NCBI RefSeq assembly: GCF_015767265.1 | Contig: NZ_JADPIB010000005.1 | Coordinates: forward strand, 248,001-312,000 | Length of the DNA stretch: 64,000 bases | Direction of reading: 5' to 3' | From: Aureivirga marina | GTDB lineage: Bacteria > Bacteroidota > Bacteroidia > Flavobacteriales > Flavobacteriaceae | Part shown: one piece after another, positions 8,575 through 16,861 of the stretch | Layout: each line of letters begins with the position of its first letter | Numbering within the stretch: the first letter of the stretch is position 1 | Translations under genes and position numbers: made by a program | Notes under the pieces: model-generated | Databases searched by the model: none | Seen by the model: only the letters and a program-made list of their open reading frames with translations | Told to the model about the DNA's origin: nothing

Positions 8575-9627
8575 ATGAAAAAGTTAGTAATCTTATGCCT
8601 TTTATTCTTCTTTTCTTGTATTAAAGAAGAAAGTATAGAAACTGAAAAAGTTGAAGCAATCTCCAATAATTGGAAAGTAAATTATATTTCTGAAGTAGTA
8701 TTTTCTTCTGCTAAATCTTTCGATCCTAGTCAAAGACCAACAATTGCAATGAATGCAAAAGGTCAAATTATCTCCGTGCATCAATCCAATGGAATACTTA
8801 ATAAACTTTATTATAATAATGGAATTTTAAACTCAAATAATGAAAATATTTTTTGGGGAAGTTCTCATGGATATGACAGCGGACAATGGCCAATTGTTGC
8901 TATGAATGATAATGGAGTTGTAGTTGAAATTCATGAAACTTCTAATGTAATGAATGATTTTATATGGTATCATGTTGGTATTTGGAATGAAAATAAGATG
9001 GAATTTGGTTCTAGTCATAAATTATATAAAGATGATCTTTATTCACAAGGAGCAAAACCAAGCATTACAATTAATAATAACAATCAAGTAATTGTCATTT
9101 ATGAAAGTTATGGTTCCACTCCAGTTTCTATACATTATAATATTGGAACTGTAAATCTAGCAACCAAAGAAATTGATTGGGTACAAGGAAAAGGAATTGA
9201 GGCAATTTCTAATCAAACCCACAATCCACATTTTCCAAAAGTTACTATGAATAATTCTGGAGATGTTTTATTGGTTTGGTATAAAAATGAAAATAATGAA
9301 GAAAAAACATATTATATCACTGGAAAACAAAATGGTTTGAGTTTAGTTTGGAATCAAGCTAAAGTTTATGGAAATGGTTCGTATCCAAATACAACTTTGA
9401 ATGATGATGGTTCAGTAATTGAAATTCATAATGTTGGAAATGCTATTTGTTTTACAAATGGATATTTAGAAAAAAATGAATTGATTTTAAATAATTCATG
9501 GAAAAAACTCACAGATATAAATGGAAATACTGGAAAAGTTCCTTCTGTTACAAGCAATTCTCAAAATGCTTTAGCTGTTTTCAGCAATGGTAATTCAAAT
9601 TGTGCAATTGGAACATTTATAGAATAA
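8575..9627 (+). CDS. Lipoprotein with six-fold beta-propeller-like repeats
   Basis: 350 residues. The signal MKKLVILCLLFFFS is followed by the lipobox Cys. The body is six imperfect repeats of about 50 residues, each opening with a P-x-(I/V)-x-(M/I)-N-x-x-G-x-(V/I) strand and followed by an aromatic-rich strand. Examples of the openings are RPTIAMNAKGQ, WPIVAMNDNGV, KPSITINNNNQ, FPKVTMNNSGD and YPNTTLNDDGS. This periodicity suggests a six-bladed beta-propeller exposed on the cell surface or in the periplasm. No catalytic residues are recognised. It lies 123 bases after the S8 peptidase on the same strand but beyond a terminator, so it likely has its own promoter. Confidence 0.8.
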   Translation: MKKLVILCLLFFFSCIKEESIETEKVEAISNNWKVNYISEVVFSSAKSFDPSQRPTIAMNAKGQIISVHQSNGILNKLYYNNGILNSNNENIFWGSSHGYDSGQWPIVAMNDNGVVVEIHETSNVMNDFIWYHVGIWNENKMEFGSSHKLYKDDLYSQGAKPSITINNNNQVIVIYESYGSTPVSIHYNIGTVNLATKEIDWVQGKGIEAISNQTHNPHFPKVTMNNSGDVLLVWYKNENNEEKTYYITGKQNGLSLVWNQAKVYGNGSYPNTTLNDDGSVIEIHNVGNAICFTNGYLEKNELILNNSWKKLTDINGNTGKVPSVTSNSQNALAVFSNGNSNCAIGTFIE

Positions 9628-9630
9628 TTG

Positions 9631-9665
9631 AAAATGAGGGATCCAACTCCCTCTTTTCTTTTTCT
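9631..9665 (+). terminator. Terminator of the propeller lipoprotein gene
   Basis: GAGGGA (9636-9641) pairs with TCCCTC (9648-9653) across a 6-base loop, followed by TTTTCTTTTTC. Confidence 0.75.
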
Positions 9666-9667
9666 TA

Positions 9668-10504
9668 TTAAAATTTATCTTTGTTTTCTTCAATTTTTCG
9701 TTTTAAAACAGCAGCTAATTCATATTTTAATTCATCATTAAAACCTGATAATCCTGGAATATCATTATATTCTACTACATGAAGTTTTCCAGTTTCATCT
9801 TCTAAAATATCAATTGCTAAAATGTTAGCACTAATCGATTTTTGCAAAGTTTTTAATTTTAAAACGATTTCTTTTTCAGGAATAATTTCTTCAAAATCTG
9901 TTGTTTCTACATTTGCTTTCCAAAATTTCCCTCTTCTTGACATTGCCCAAATTTTATCATGAATTGCAATATATCTAATGTCTCTTTTATAATTTATAAA
10001 AGGTTCGACAGAAATATAATTTTCAGTAACAAAAAGTAAATCCTTGATATCTTGCCATTTTTCTTCTGTTTCTACAAGAACTTTTCCAAATCCACCATGA
10101 TAATTTCCAACTTTTATAACAAAAGGAAAATCAATTTTGATATTTTTTAAATGTGTAGATTTTGTAACTACATTAAAATCTATCACAGGAAAACCTTGTT
10201 TTTTTAACATAGAAAGCATTGACAATCGATCAAATCCAATTTTTAAAGTTTCAGGTGAATTCACACACGGAATTTTAGAAATTTCAATCAAACTCATCGC
10301 TGTAGTTTGCAAATCAGTTGGTTTTATTGCTCCTATTCTCCATAAAATTCCATCAGGTTTTACAACACTTTCTGAATCTGCCACATATAAATTTCCATTT
10401 TTTAAAATCCAAGAAGTATCTTGAATCGATTTTTGAACAACTTCACATTCTGGAAAAAAATCTTGCCAATATTTTTCTCCATTTACAATTAATATCTTTT
10501 TCAT
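9668..10504 (-). CDS. Synapsin-like ATP-grasp enzyme
   Basis: 278 residues. The C-terminal two thirds match the ATP-grasp fold, and the pattern closely follows eukaryotic synapsin: FPFVIKVGNYHGGFGKV (nucleotide loop), then KWQDIKDLL, ENYISVEPFI, a basic RDIRYI strand, GKFWKANVE, and a metal-binding end HVVEYNDIPGL. Synapsin has FPVVVKxGxxHxGxGKV, DFQDI, TxxYxxxEPFI, and GNWKTN in the same order. ATP-grasp enzymes ligate a carboxylate to an amine or thiol via an acyl phosphate, so a ligase role on a small molecule or peptide is expected. The ATG overlaps the stop of the kinase gene upstream (ATGA), which indicates translational coupling. Substrate unknown. Confidence 0.82.
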   Translation of the reverse strand: MKKILIVNGEKYWQDFFPECEVVQKSIQDTSWILKNGNLYVADSESVVKPDGILWRIGAIKPTDLQTTAMSLIEISKIPCVNSPETLKIGFDRLSMLSMLKKQGFPVIDFNVVTKSTHLKNIKIDFPFVIKVGNYHGGFGKVLVETEEKWQDIKDLLFVTENYISVEPFINYKRDIRYIAIHDKIWAMSRRGKFWKANVETTDFEEIIPEKEIVLKLKTLQKSISANILAIDILEDETGKLHVVEYNDIPGLSGFNDELKYELAAVLKRKIEENKDKF

Positions 10505-11037
10505 CTCTCCATCCTAGCAATTACTTTTTCAATTCTCTCTTTATTTGTAAAATCTCCATCAATTTCTAAAGTAATACAGTTTAAAGTTTTCAGCCAATTT
10601 TTATGTTGAGTTATACTTCGTCCATCAAAATTTTCATCATCATATTTTGCAGCCCATTCCAAAAATTTATTAAATTTTTCTTGAGCTTGTACATCTTGTT
10701 TCCATTTTTCTCCATACATTTTTTCTTCTCTTTTCCTTAACCTTTCTAATCTTATTTCCTGCGGAATTTTAAGGAAAATAGCTAAATCAAATGCTGTTTG
10801 CCAATAAGAATTCCAAGTAACTAAAGAACCACTAATTATGACATTTTCTGACTTTAAAAAATCTTTTAAAAGTTTCTGATTTCTTTCTTCAAATGTTTCT
10901 TTTTCTTGAAAAGGTGGATTTGTTTTTTTCCAATAATAATCATCCGCATCTAAATGATTCCAACCTAATTTTTCTGCTAATGACTTTCCTAATGTTGTTG
11001 TTCCAGAACCTGAAGCTCCAAAAATTATAATTTTCAA
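10501..11037 (-). CDS. P-loop nucleotide kinase (adenylate/shikimate kinase-like)
   Basis: 178 residues. A Walker A loop GASGSGTTTLGKSL at residues 7-20 is followed by DADDYYWKK, an ERNQ helix, the NVIISGS strand, and the LID-like RLRKREEKMYG segment. This is the arrangement of small AAA_17/AAA_18 kinases that phosphorylate nucleosides or other small molecules. The Lys of the canonical GKS/T is replaced by GTT, with the lysine four residues later, as in several FlaR-like topology modulators and related kinases. It overlaps the ATP-grasp gene by 4 bases and follows the APH-fold kinase by 35 bases. Substrate unknown. Confidence 0.8.
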   Translation of the reverse strand: MKIIIFGASGSGTTTLGKSLAEKLGWNHLDADDYYWKKTNPPFQEKETFEERNQKLLKDFLKSENVIISGSLVTWNSYWQTAFDLAIFLKIPQEIRLERLRKREEKMYGEKWKQDVQAQEKFNKFLEWAAKYDDENFDGRSITQHKNWLKTLNCITLEIDGDFTNKERIEKVIARMER

Positions 11038-11072
11038 TGTTATTTTTATTTTTAAATATTTTTAAATAAAAT

Positions 11073-11978
11073 TCAAGCCCAAATTGGTTTTAACAAATTA
11101 AAATTATCATGATCTTTTAAAATCATTTTAATTTTACTTTCTAATTCCTCAATTAAATCTGGATGAAATTTCACATACCAAACAATTGTTGCAAAAATAC
11201 TCATCGCCATATAAACTGAATATTTTTGCCAAAATTTCATTGGTATTTCATTGTTTTTAAAATATCCATCCAATTGACCTTTTGCAAAATCAATACTAAT
11301 TTCTTTACTAAACCATCCTAATTTCACAAAATCATGTACAAAATCTCCTGAATCTATTCTATTAAAATCTATAACACCAGCGTATTTCCCATTTTCAGAA
11401 ATTAAATTTCCCACATGAAAATCATCATGTAATAAACAATTTTTTTCTGCCTCTAAACAAATAAGATTTTTGTTTATAAATTCTTCAATTATTTTTTCTT
11501 CTGAAAATGAATAATTTATCTTTTTATATTCAGAAATATAAGAGAAATGCTTTTTCGCTTTTCGTTCTTTCCAATCATTTTTTTCAAAAGAAAACTCATG
11601 AATTCTCTTTAAATCTTTTCCAGCTTCAAAACCATTTTCATATTGCAATTCTTTGGAATATTCCTTTAAACAAAATTGTAAATCCACACCTTCTATAAAA
11701 GAAAATAAGGTAAAACAATTCATTTTTTCACCTTCCTGAAAAGTATCTATTAAAATAGGTTTGTTACATTTTACCTCATTCTTGTAAAGAAATTGCATAA
11801 TCTCAAATTCTCTTTTTCTATTTGCAAAGTTTTTGAAATCACTGATTCTTAATAAATATGTTTTATCTGAAATAAACAGTTTATATTTTACATCTTGAGA
11901 AAAACCTTTATGAATTTGTTCAAAAGTAAAATCAACTTTTAAAATAGATTTCAATCTTAAAATTAAATCTGTATTCAT
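11073..11978 (-). CDS. Aminoglycoside-phosphotransferase-fold kinase
   Basis: 301 residues of the APH/choline kinase fold. The catalytic loop is HDDFHVGN (H184, catalytic D186, metal ligand N191). The Mg-binding aspartate is D204 in GVIDFN. N-lobe features include YLLRISD near residue 43 and an invariant Glu in the helix near 57. Family members phosphorylate hydroxyl groups of antibiotics, choline, amino sugars or homoserine; sequence alone does not give the substrate. It starts 3 bases after the stop of the methyltransferase gene, so the operon is very tight. Naming it an antibiotic resistance gene would not be justified. Confidence 0.85.
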   Translation of the reverse strand: MNTDLILRLKSILKVDFTFEQIHKGFSQDVKYKLFISDKTYLLRISDFKNFANRKREFEIMQFLYKNEVKCNKPILIDTFQEGEKMNCFTLFSFIEGVDLQFCLKEYSKELQYENGFEAGKDLKRIHEFSFEKNDWKERKAKKHFSYISEYKKINYSFSEEKIIEEFINKNLICLEAEKNCLLHDDFHVGNLISENGKYAGVIDFNRIDSGDFVHDFVKLGWFSKEISIDFAKGQLDGYFKNNEIPMKFWQKYSVYMAMSIFATIVWYVKFHPDLIEELESKIKMILKDHDNFNLLKPIWA

Positions 11979-11981
11979 TTT

Positions 11982-12704
11982 TTATTTTTCTAAAACCAAA
12001 TAAATCATCCTATTTAAACTTTCTTTTATTTTGACAGAAAAACCAATAGTTTCAATTAATTCAATTACATTTTCAGGAATTAATCTTAGTTTTTCATAAG
12101 AACTAACTTTTTGAATCCAATTTCCGTTTATTTTTTCATGCAATAAATCTGTCACTAAAATTTTCTTTTCAAAATAATCAATCACACAAGTTAAAATTTT
12201 CGTTTCATCACTTTTCACTGGAATAAATCTATCTGTATTTTTCAATGGAATAGAATAATCTCGGAAACTCAAAATTAATTTTCCATTTTTAGATAAAATT
12301 TGATAACATGATTGAATGAAATTCTCTAATTCTTCCTCACTTTCTAAATGTGAAATAGTATCTCCACAACAAGAAATTAATTCTACAGAATTTTCATCAA
12401 ATTGTTTTAAATTCCTTATATCATCTTGAATGATTTTTATTGGTAAATTTTCTTTATTTTCTTCTAATTCTCCTAATAATTTTCGATTAAAATCAACTGC
12501 AACAACATCAAATCCAATTTCAGCCAAAGCAACAGATTGAATTCCATTTCCAGCTCCTAAATCAATTGCATTTTTTAAGTTTTTTGGTAAGATTTCATGT
12601 TTTAAGCAAAAGTTTTTAAAAGCATCTTTTTGTTGCTTAAAATCTCCCAACATCCAAGAATAAAATCCTGCAAGATGTGTATCATAATGTTTTTTAATTG
12701 ACAT
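11982..12704 (-). CDS. Class I SAM-dependent methyltransferase
   Basis: 240 residues. Motif I AIDLGAGNGIQSVALA (about residues 46-61), the acidic end of strand beta-2 (VVAVDFN), motif II IIQDDI and the strand-4 segment ISCCGDTISHL define a Rossmann methyltransferase of the Methyltransf_11/25 type. It is the first gene of a four-gene minus-strand operon with an APH-fold kinase, a P-loop kinase and a synapsin-like ligase. It thus probably methylates the small molecule handled by that pathway. The acceptor is unknown. Confidence 0.85.
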   Translation of the reverse strand: MSIKKHYDTHLAGFYSWMLGDFKQQKDAFKNFCLKHEILPKNLKNAIDLGAGNGIQSVALAEIGFDVVAVDFNRKLLGELEENKENLPIKIIQDDIRNLKQFDENSVELISCCGDTISHLESEEELENFIQSCYQILSKNGKLILSFRDYSIPLKNTDRFIPVKSDETKILTCVIDYFEKKILVTDLLHEKINGNWIQKVSSYEKLRLIPENVIELIETIGFSVKIKESLNRMIYLVLEK

Positions 12705-12794
12705 ATTCAGTTTGATTTTTATTAGATTTCAATTTTACAAAAAATGCTACTTTTCAAAAACTATTCTTTAAATTTTTATTTGTTTTTTTAATAA

Positions 12795-12829
12795 AAAAGC
12801 ACATTGAAATTAAATTCCAACATGCTTTA
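12795..12829 (-). terminator. Terminator of the zinc-ribbon protein gene
   Basis: On the minus strand a stem of about 14 bp, including three G-U pairs, forms between 12829-12815 and 12809-12795 and is followed by a TTTTTTATT run. Confidence 0.65.
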
Positions 12830-12852
12830 AAACTCTATAAATATTGATAATC

Positions 12853-13470
12853 CTAATTTCTTTCTATTGCTATAATTTGATTTTCTTCATGCATGAATTC
12901 AATCTCTTCTTTAGAAAAGCTATATATATCATTGGAATAATTTTCAGATTTTTCAATCTCGTAAATTCCACTAATTTTATTTGTGATGTAAAGATTCAAA
13001 TTCACAAAAACGCTATCTTTTTTGACATTCACAACTTTCATTGTAGAATATCCATCTTCTAACTCAGGTTTATATTCATAAATATCTCCTATTTCTGGAC
13101 TTTCAATATATAATTTCTCTAAAGCTTCCGTTTCAGAACTCGCATAATTTGCATAAGCAATTAACCCTAAAATCAAAGTTAATCCTGCAAACTGCCATTT
13201 TGGTCCTTTTGCATTTGCTCTCACATTATCATATTCTATCTCATAAGGATCAGGTAAACCTCCATCATCTAAATCAAAATCATAATTACATTTTTGACAT
13301 TGAGCATAACCAGATTTAAAAAATGGAAATAAAGGAATCCAAAAAACATGTGCGTGTTTTCTATAAATATTAATTTCAATAAAACCTTTTGATTCACAAC
13401 TTGGACAAGTCAAATTCTCTTTAAGTTCTGTATGTAGATGCACAGCTCTTGCCCCAAAAATAATTAGCAT
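12853..13470 (-). CDS. Zinc-ribbon membrane protein
   Basis: 205 residues. The N-terminus is MLIIFGARAVHL followed by a split zinc ribbon: CPSC at residues 22-25 and CQKC at about 57-60. A transmembrane segment lies near residues 97-115 (LTLILGLIAYANYA). The C-terminal 85 residues form a beta-rich domain outside the membrane (GDIYEYKPELEDG). Flavobacterial proteins with this start and zinc ribbon are common and uncharacterised. It is separated from the methyltransferase operon upstream in map order by a terminator and has its own transcription unit. Confidence 0.8.
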   Translation of the reverse strand: MLIIFGARAVHLHTELKENLTCPSCESKGFIEINIYRKHAHVFWIPLFPFFKSGYAQCQKCNYDFDLDDGGLPDPYEIEYDNVRANAKGPKWQFAGLTLILGLIAYANYASSETEALEKLYIESPEIGDIYEYKPELEDGYSTMKVVNVKKDSVFVNLNLYITNKISGIYEIEKSENYSNDIYSFSKEEIEFMHEENQIIAIERN

Positions 13471-13726
13471 AACTTTTTCTTTTTTAACCTAATTCAAAGT
13501 AAACTATAGCAAAATTTCACTCTGAATTTTATTTAATTTCTTCTTCAATTTTTAATATCTCATCCCATAGCATTGAATGAGATTGCAAATATATAAGAAT
13601 CTAATTTAAAATTCCTAATAATTTTACAAATTCATCGAAAAACTCCAAAAATCAATTAAAAATCATTCTTTTTCATCAATTATTAGACTATTTTTATTTA
13701 AATTTAATTGATTTCGATTAATAATT

Positions 13727-14158
13727 TTAATTAACTGTGGGAATATTGACAAAATAGAACTTATAGATAAAATCATAAGAAACGCTTCCTTTATATAAGT
13801 TTCTAATACCATCAATACAATTTTCACATTGAATCACCTTTAAATTTGCTTCTATTGCTGAAATTAAAAACAGTGAAATACTAAAAATCAATATTTGTAA
13901 AATCTTATTTTTTATAATTACATTTTTCTTTTCTTGGAATCCAAAAAACAGAAAAAATAAAAAGGCTATTCCAAAAGAAAAATAAAAATACAATCTACCA
14001 AATATATAAAAATATTTTCCTGTAAATCGAATTCTATTATTTGTGGTAAAAACGAACATATCTTGAATTAATTCGAGAAAAAAAGATTCTAAATATAAGG
14101 CAGCAATTATAAAACCAACAATAAAAATAAAAGTTCCTAATAATAGTTTTTTAATCAT
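13727..14158 (-). CDS. Small integral membrane protein, hypothetical
   Basis: 143 residues with three predicted membrane helices (about 5-27, 50-72, 82-100) and a C-terminal non-membrane tail that contains a CENC motif. I do not recognise a family. A single CxxC after the last helix could form a disulfide or bind a metal. It lies between the zinc-ribbon protein and the beta-helix protein, all on the minus strand, with gaps of 106 and 256 bases. Confidence 0.65.
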   Translation of the reverse strand: MIKKLLLGTFIFIVGFIIAALYLESFFLELIQDMFVFTTNNRIRFTGKYFYIFGRLYFYFSFGIAFLFFLFFGFQEKKNVIIKNKILQILIFSISLFLISAIEANLKVIQCENCIDGIRNLYKGSVSYDFIYKFYFVNIPTVN

Positions 14159-14198
14159 AATTTTAATTTCTAAAGCATTTTTTTAACAACTTAACTAA

Positions 14199-14251
14199 GA
14201 ATTTTGAATGAATTTAAAATTTTTCATCAATTAAAAATCCATTCAAAATTC
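14199..14251. repeat. 12-bp perfect inverted repeat
   Basis: GAATTTTGAATG (14199-14210) is the exact reverse complement of 14240-14251, with a 29-base spacer. It sits just after the end of the beta-helix gene on the minus strand. It may terminate that gene, but no T run directly follows on that strand. Confidence 0.5.
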
Positions 14252-14264
14252 ATTTTATAATTAG

Positions 14265-15980
14265 TTATTTTCGATGAAAATTAACTTGTAATTTTTCTTC
14301 AATAATACTAAAATTTATATAAACATCTTCTAAATTTTTCCATTCAAAGTTTGAAGTTTCAAAATCCGAAAGATTTGGTGCAGAAAAAATAATATACGGT
14401 TTGTCATATTCGAATTCTCCTCCTTCTTCTGGAAAAGAAAAATACATTTTTTCAGAGTTTAAAATCAATTCTTCTTTTAATGTCAAATTAGTCAAATATT
14501 TTCCTGTTTGAAGAATAATTATTCCATTAATTATTTCTAATTTTTGAATTGTAATTCCACTATTATGATCATTTATTTTCAAAATTCCATTTTCAAAAAG
14601 ATGAATATCAGCATTTCCTCCTTCAGAATCATCTTCAAAAATAATCTTTCCTCCACTTTTTCCTCCTAAAGCAACAAGTTTTGCATTTGCAGCTGTTGAA
14701 AAACCAGAAAATTTAGTAAATCCTCCATTTAAATTGGCTTCTTTTCCTCCTAAATTATAGATTGTTGCATTTGCGGCAGTTGGAACTTTCTCAAATTCCC
14801 CATCATTATATACTGTAAATTCTGTATAACCAGCAGCACAATTTTCATCTATCGATGGATGATTCCAAATTTCTGCATTTCCTGCTGTTGGGAAATTTGT
14901 TGTTGGCGGAGAAATTGAAAAAATTGTATGTCCAGCTGATGTACTTTCTTCTAAAACACTTCCATAATTATGAATTATTCCTCTAGCAGCTGTCGGACAA
15001 CCATGAATTGCACTAAATTCAATATGTCCGCCTCCACCATGAAATTTTTCCGAAGCTCCATAATTATGATAGATTCCATTTCCTGCTGAAGAACCTCCTT
15101 TTGTTACTTTCGGAGGGTTATTATTAAAACTCATTACACCTCCATGAGCATCCGAAACTTGCGCTGGAAAATTATGAAACTGACCATTTCCTCCATTAGA
15201 ATTTCCATCAAAAACTGTGTCACCTCCATTTGCTTCTGAAAAAGTTCCACCATAATTTAAATAAACTCCATTCGCTGCATTTGCAGTGTCATAAAATTGC
15301 GTATTTCCACCATCTCCTTGATAAACTGTTCCTCCAACATTTACAAAAGTCGCTCGTTCTGCATTTGATTTATCATGAAAAACCACATTTCCAAAAGTAT
15401 CTCCATCTGTACCCAAAGTTCCATAAACTTTAAAATGTGCTGTTCCAGCTTTTGCTTCATCACAAAAACTTACTTCTCCTCCAACTGTGCTATTTTCTTT
15501 TGGTGGCGGAACTTCTCCAGTTTTTACCACAAATGAAGCTTCACCTGCTGTGGATTTATCAAAAAATCCAATAATTCCTCCGCCATAACCTTCTGTTAAA
15601 GAATTCGGACCTGCATAATAATTCATATCCACTCCACCAGCAGATGCTGAATTTTCAAATTTTAATTGTGGTTCTTTATAACTCACTCCTTTGGATGCAA
15701 TAATAAAGTATTGGTTATTTTTAGAATTATTTACAACACCTCCACTTATTGTCAGAGCTGGAATTGTTGCATTATTGTCAATTTTAAAAGTAAAAGTTGC
15801 TGCATCTTCTGTAAATTCGATTGTATTAATTTTTGCATCACTTGTTGGAGAAAAAGTGATTTCTGTTTCATCAGAAGTAGAAAAAATTGCTTCTTTAGTT
15901 GGTTCTATAGCTGGCTCCCAATTTTTTGCTGAATTCCATTCATCAGTTGCTGGTTTGGCATTCCATTTTGACTTGCTCAT
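14265..15980 (-). CDS. Autotransporter-type beta-helix repeat protein without signal peptide
   Basis: 571 residues. The start MSKSKWNAKPATDEWNSAKN resembles the W-x-A/L-x-P-x-x-x-x-W-x-x-A-x-N-W module that opens repeat domains of bacterial autotransporter-like passenger proteins. About a dozen repeats of 30-40 residues follow (F-x-D/N-x-S-x-A-G-x-A-x-x-x-N-x-G-G). Examples are FFDKSTAGEASF, FCDEAKAGTAHF and FHDKSNAERATF. These repeats are expected to form a right-handed beta-helix. I see no Sec signal, no lipobox and no T9SS C-terminal domain, so export is unexplained. The C-terminal 100 residues are beta-rich and less repetitive. Glycine content is far above that of neighbouring genes. Function unknown. 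Confidence 0.8.
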   Translation of the reverse strand: MSKSKWNAKPATDEWNSAKNWEPAIEPTKEAIFSTSDETEITFSPTSDAKINTIEFTEDAATFTFKIDNNATIPALTISGGVVNNSKNNQYFIIASKGVSYKEPQLKFENSASAGGVDMNYYAGPNSLTEGYGGGIIGFFDKSTAGEASFVVKTGEVPPPKENSTVGGEVSFCDEAKAGTAHFKVYGTLGTDGDTFGNVVFHDKSNAERATFVNVGGTVYQGDGGNTQFYDTANAANGVYLNYGGTFSEANGGDTVFDGNSNGGNGQFHNFPAQVSDAHGGVMSFNNNPPKVTKGGSSAGNGIYHNYGASEKFHGGGGHIEFSAIHGCPTAARGIIHNYGSVLEESTSAGHTIFSISPPTTNFPTAGNAEIWNHPSIDENCAAGYTEFTVYNDGEFEKVPTAANATIYNLGGKEANLNGGFTKFSGFSTAANAKLVALGGKSGGKIIFEDDSEGGNADIHLFENGILKINDHNSGITIQKLEIINGIIILQTGKYLTNLTLKEELILNSEKMYFSFPEEGGEFEYDKPYIIFSAPNLSDFETSNFEWKNLEDVYINFSIIEEKLQVNFHRK

Positions 15981-16156
15981 TTGTGCTTTTATTTAAAAGT
16001 TTATAAACTGTTTTTGTTTAATAATAATTTCATTTTCCATCTAAATAATATTTTTAAAAATCTAAAAATCAGTTATTTAAATTTAAATGAATTTCTATAA
16101 TTAAAAAATACATTAATCTTTATAAATAAATTATACACATAAATGCAATGAGATTA

Positions 16157-16861
16157 TCAAACTAAAACAGCAGTAAGATTGGCTCGAAAATTCTCACCTA
16201 TTGGAATTTCAATTTTACCAATTTCAACATCATTTTTAGTAAAAGCAGTAATTTTATCCTTGTTAATAATATAAGAACGATGCATTCTTATAAAACGATT
16301 ATCTAATTTTTTCTCAAAAGAAGAAATACTATGTTTTGTTATATGAGATTCTTTTTCTGTGTGAATTTTAATATAATCTTTCAAACTTTCCACATATAAA
16401 ATCGACTCAAAATAAACCTTTACATGTTTTCTATCTTTTCTTATATAAATATGGTTTTCTTTTTCATTGTTTTCAGAAATTGTAACTGGTGTTGGTACAA
16501 TTTCTTTTTTTATTTTTCTAAATTTCTCGATTCCTCTAAAAAATCGTTGAAAAGTAATTGGTTTTAAAATATAATCTACAGCATTTAAATCAAAACCTTC
16601 AATTGCATAATCTCGATACGCAGTTGTAAAAATCACTTCTGGTTTATTCAGTAAATTTTTGAAAAAATCTGTTCCTTTTAAAACTGGCATTTCAATATCT
16701 AAAAACAATAAATCAATATTTTTTTCTTGCAATATTTTACTCGCCTCAATTGCACTTGCACAAGAAGCAACCAATTCGAAATCGTCCAATTGTGACAAAT
16801 GTGTTTCCATCAATTCTCTTGCTAAAGCTTCATCGTCAATTATCAAACATTTGTATTTCAT
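16157..16861 (-). CDS. LytTR-family response regulator
   Basis: 234 residues. The N-terminal receiver domain has the acidic pair near residue 8 (IIDDEALA), the phospho-acceptor Asp in LFLDIEMP (about residue 54) and the conserved Lys in LKPI (about 104). The C-terminal LytTR DNA-binding domain (about 130-230) shows YIRKDRKHVKV, ILYVESLKDY and RMHRSYIINKDKI. It binds DNA when phosphorylated, probably by the sensor kinase encoded just upstream. Its ATG overlaps that gene's stop by 4 bases, so the two are translationally coupled. The target genes are not evident. The DUF5916 gene is divergent from the pair. Confidence 0.93.
   Translation of the reverse strand: MKYKCLIIDDEALARELMETHLSQLDDFELVASCASAIEASKILQEKNIDLLFLDIEMPVLKGTDFFKNLLNKPEVIFTTAYRDYAIEGFDLNAVDYILKPITFQRFFRGIEKFRKIKKEIVPTPVTISENNEKENHIYIRKDRKHVKVYFESILYVESLKDYIKIHTEKESHITKHSISSFEKKLDNRFIRMHRSYIINKDKITAFTKNDVEIGKIEIPIGENFRANLTAVLV

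Noticed and set aside
10137-10569. Plus-strand frames opposite the synapsin-like operon
   Set aside because: Both overlap coding sequences with clear domain evidence on the minus strand and are Phe/Leu/Ser-rich, as expected for AT-rich antisense frames.
11073-11978. Calling the APH-fold kinase an aminoglycoside resistance gene
   Set aside because: The fold is shared by many metabolic kinases, and the sequence lacks evidence for an antibiotic substrate.
14199-14251. Strong intrinsic terminator
   Set aside because: The inverted repeat is perfect but no T run follows on the minus strand, so only a repeat is recorded.
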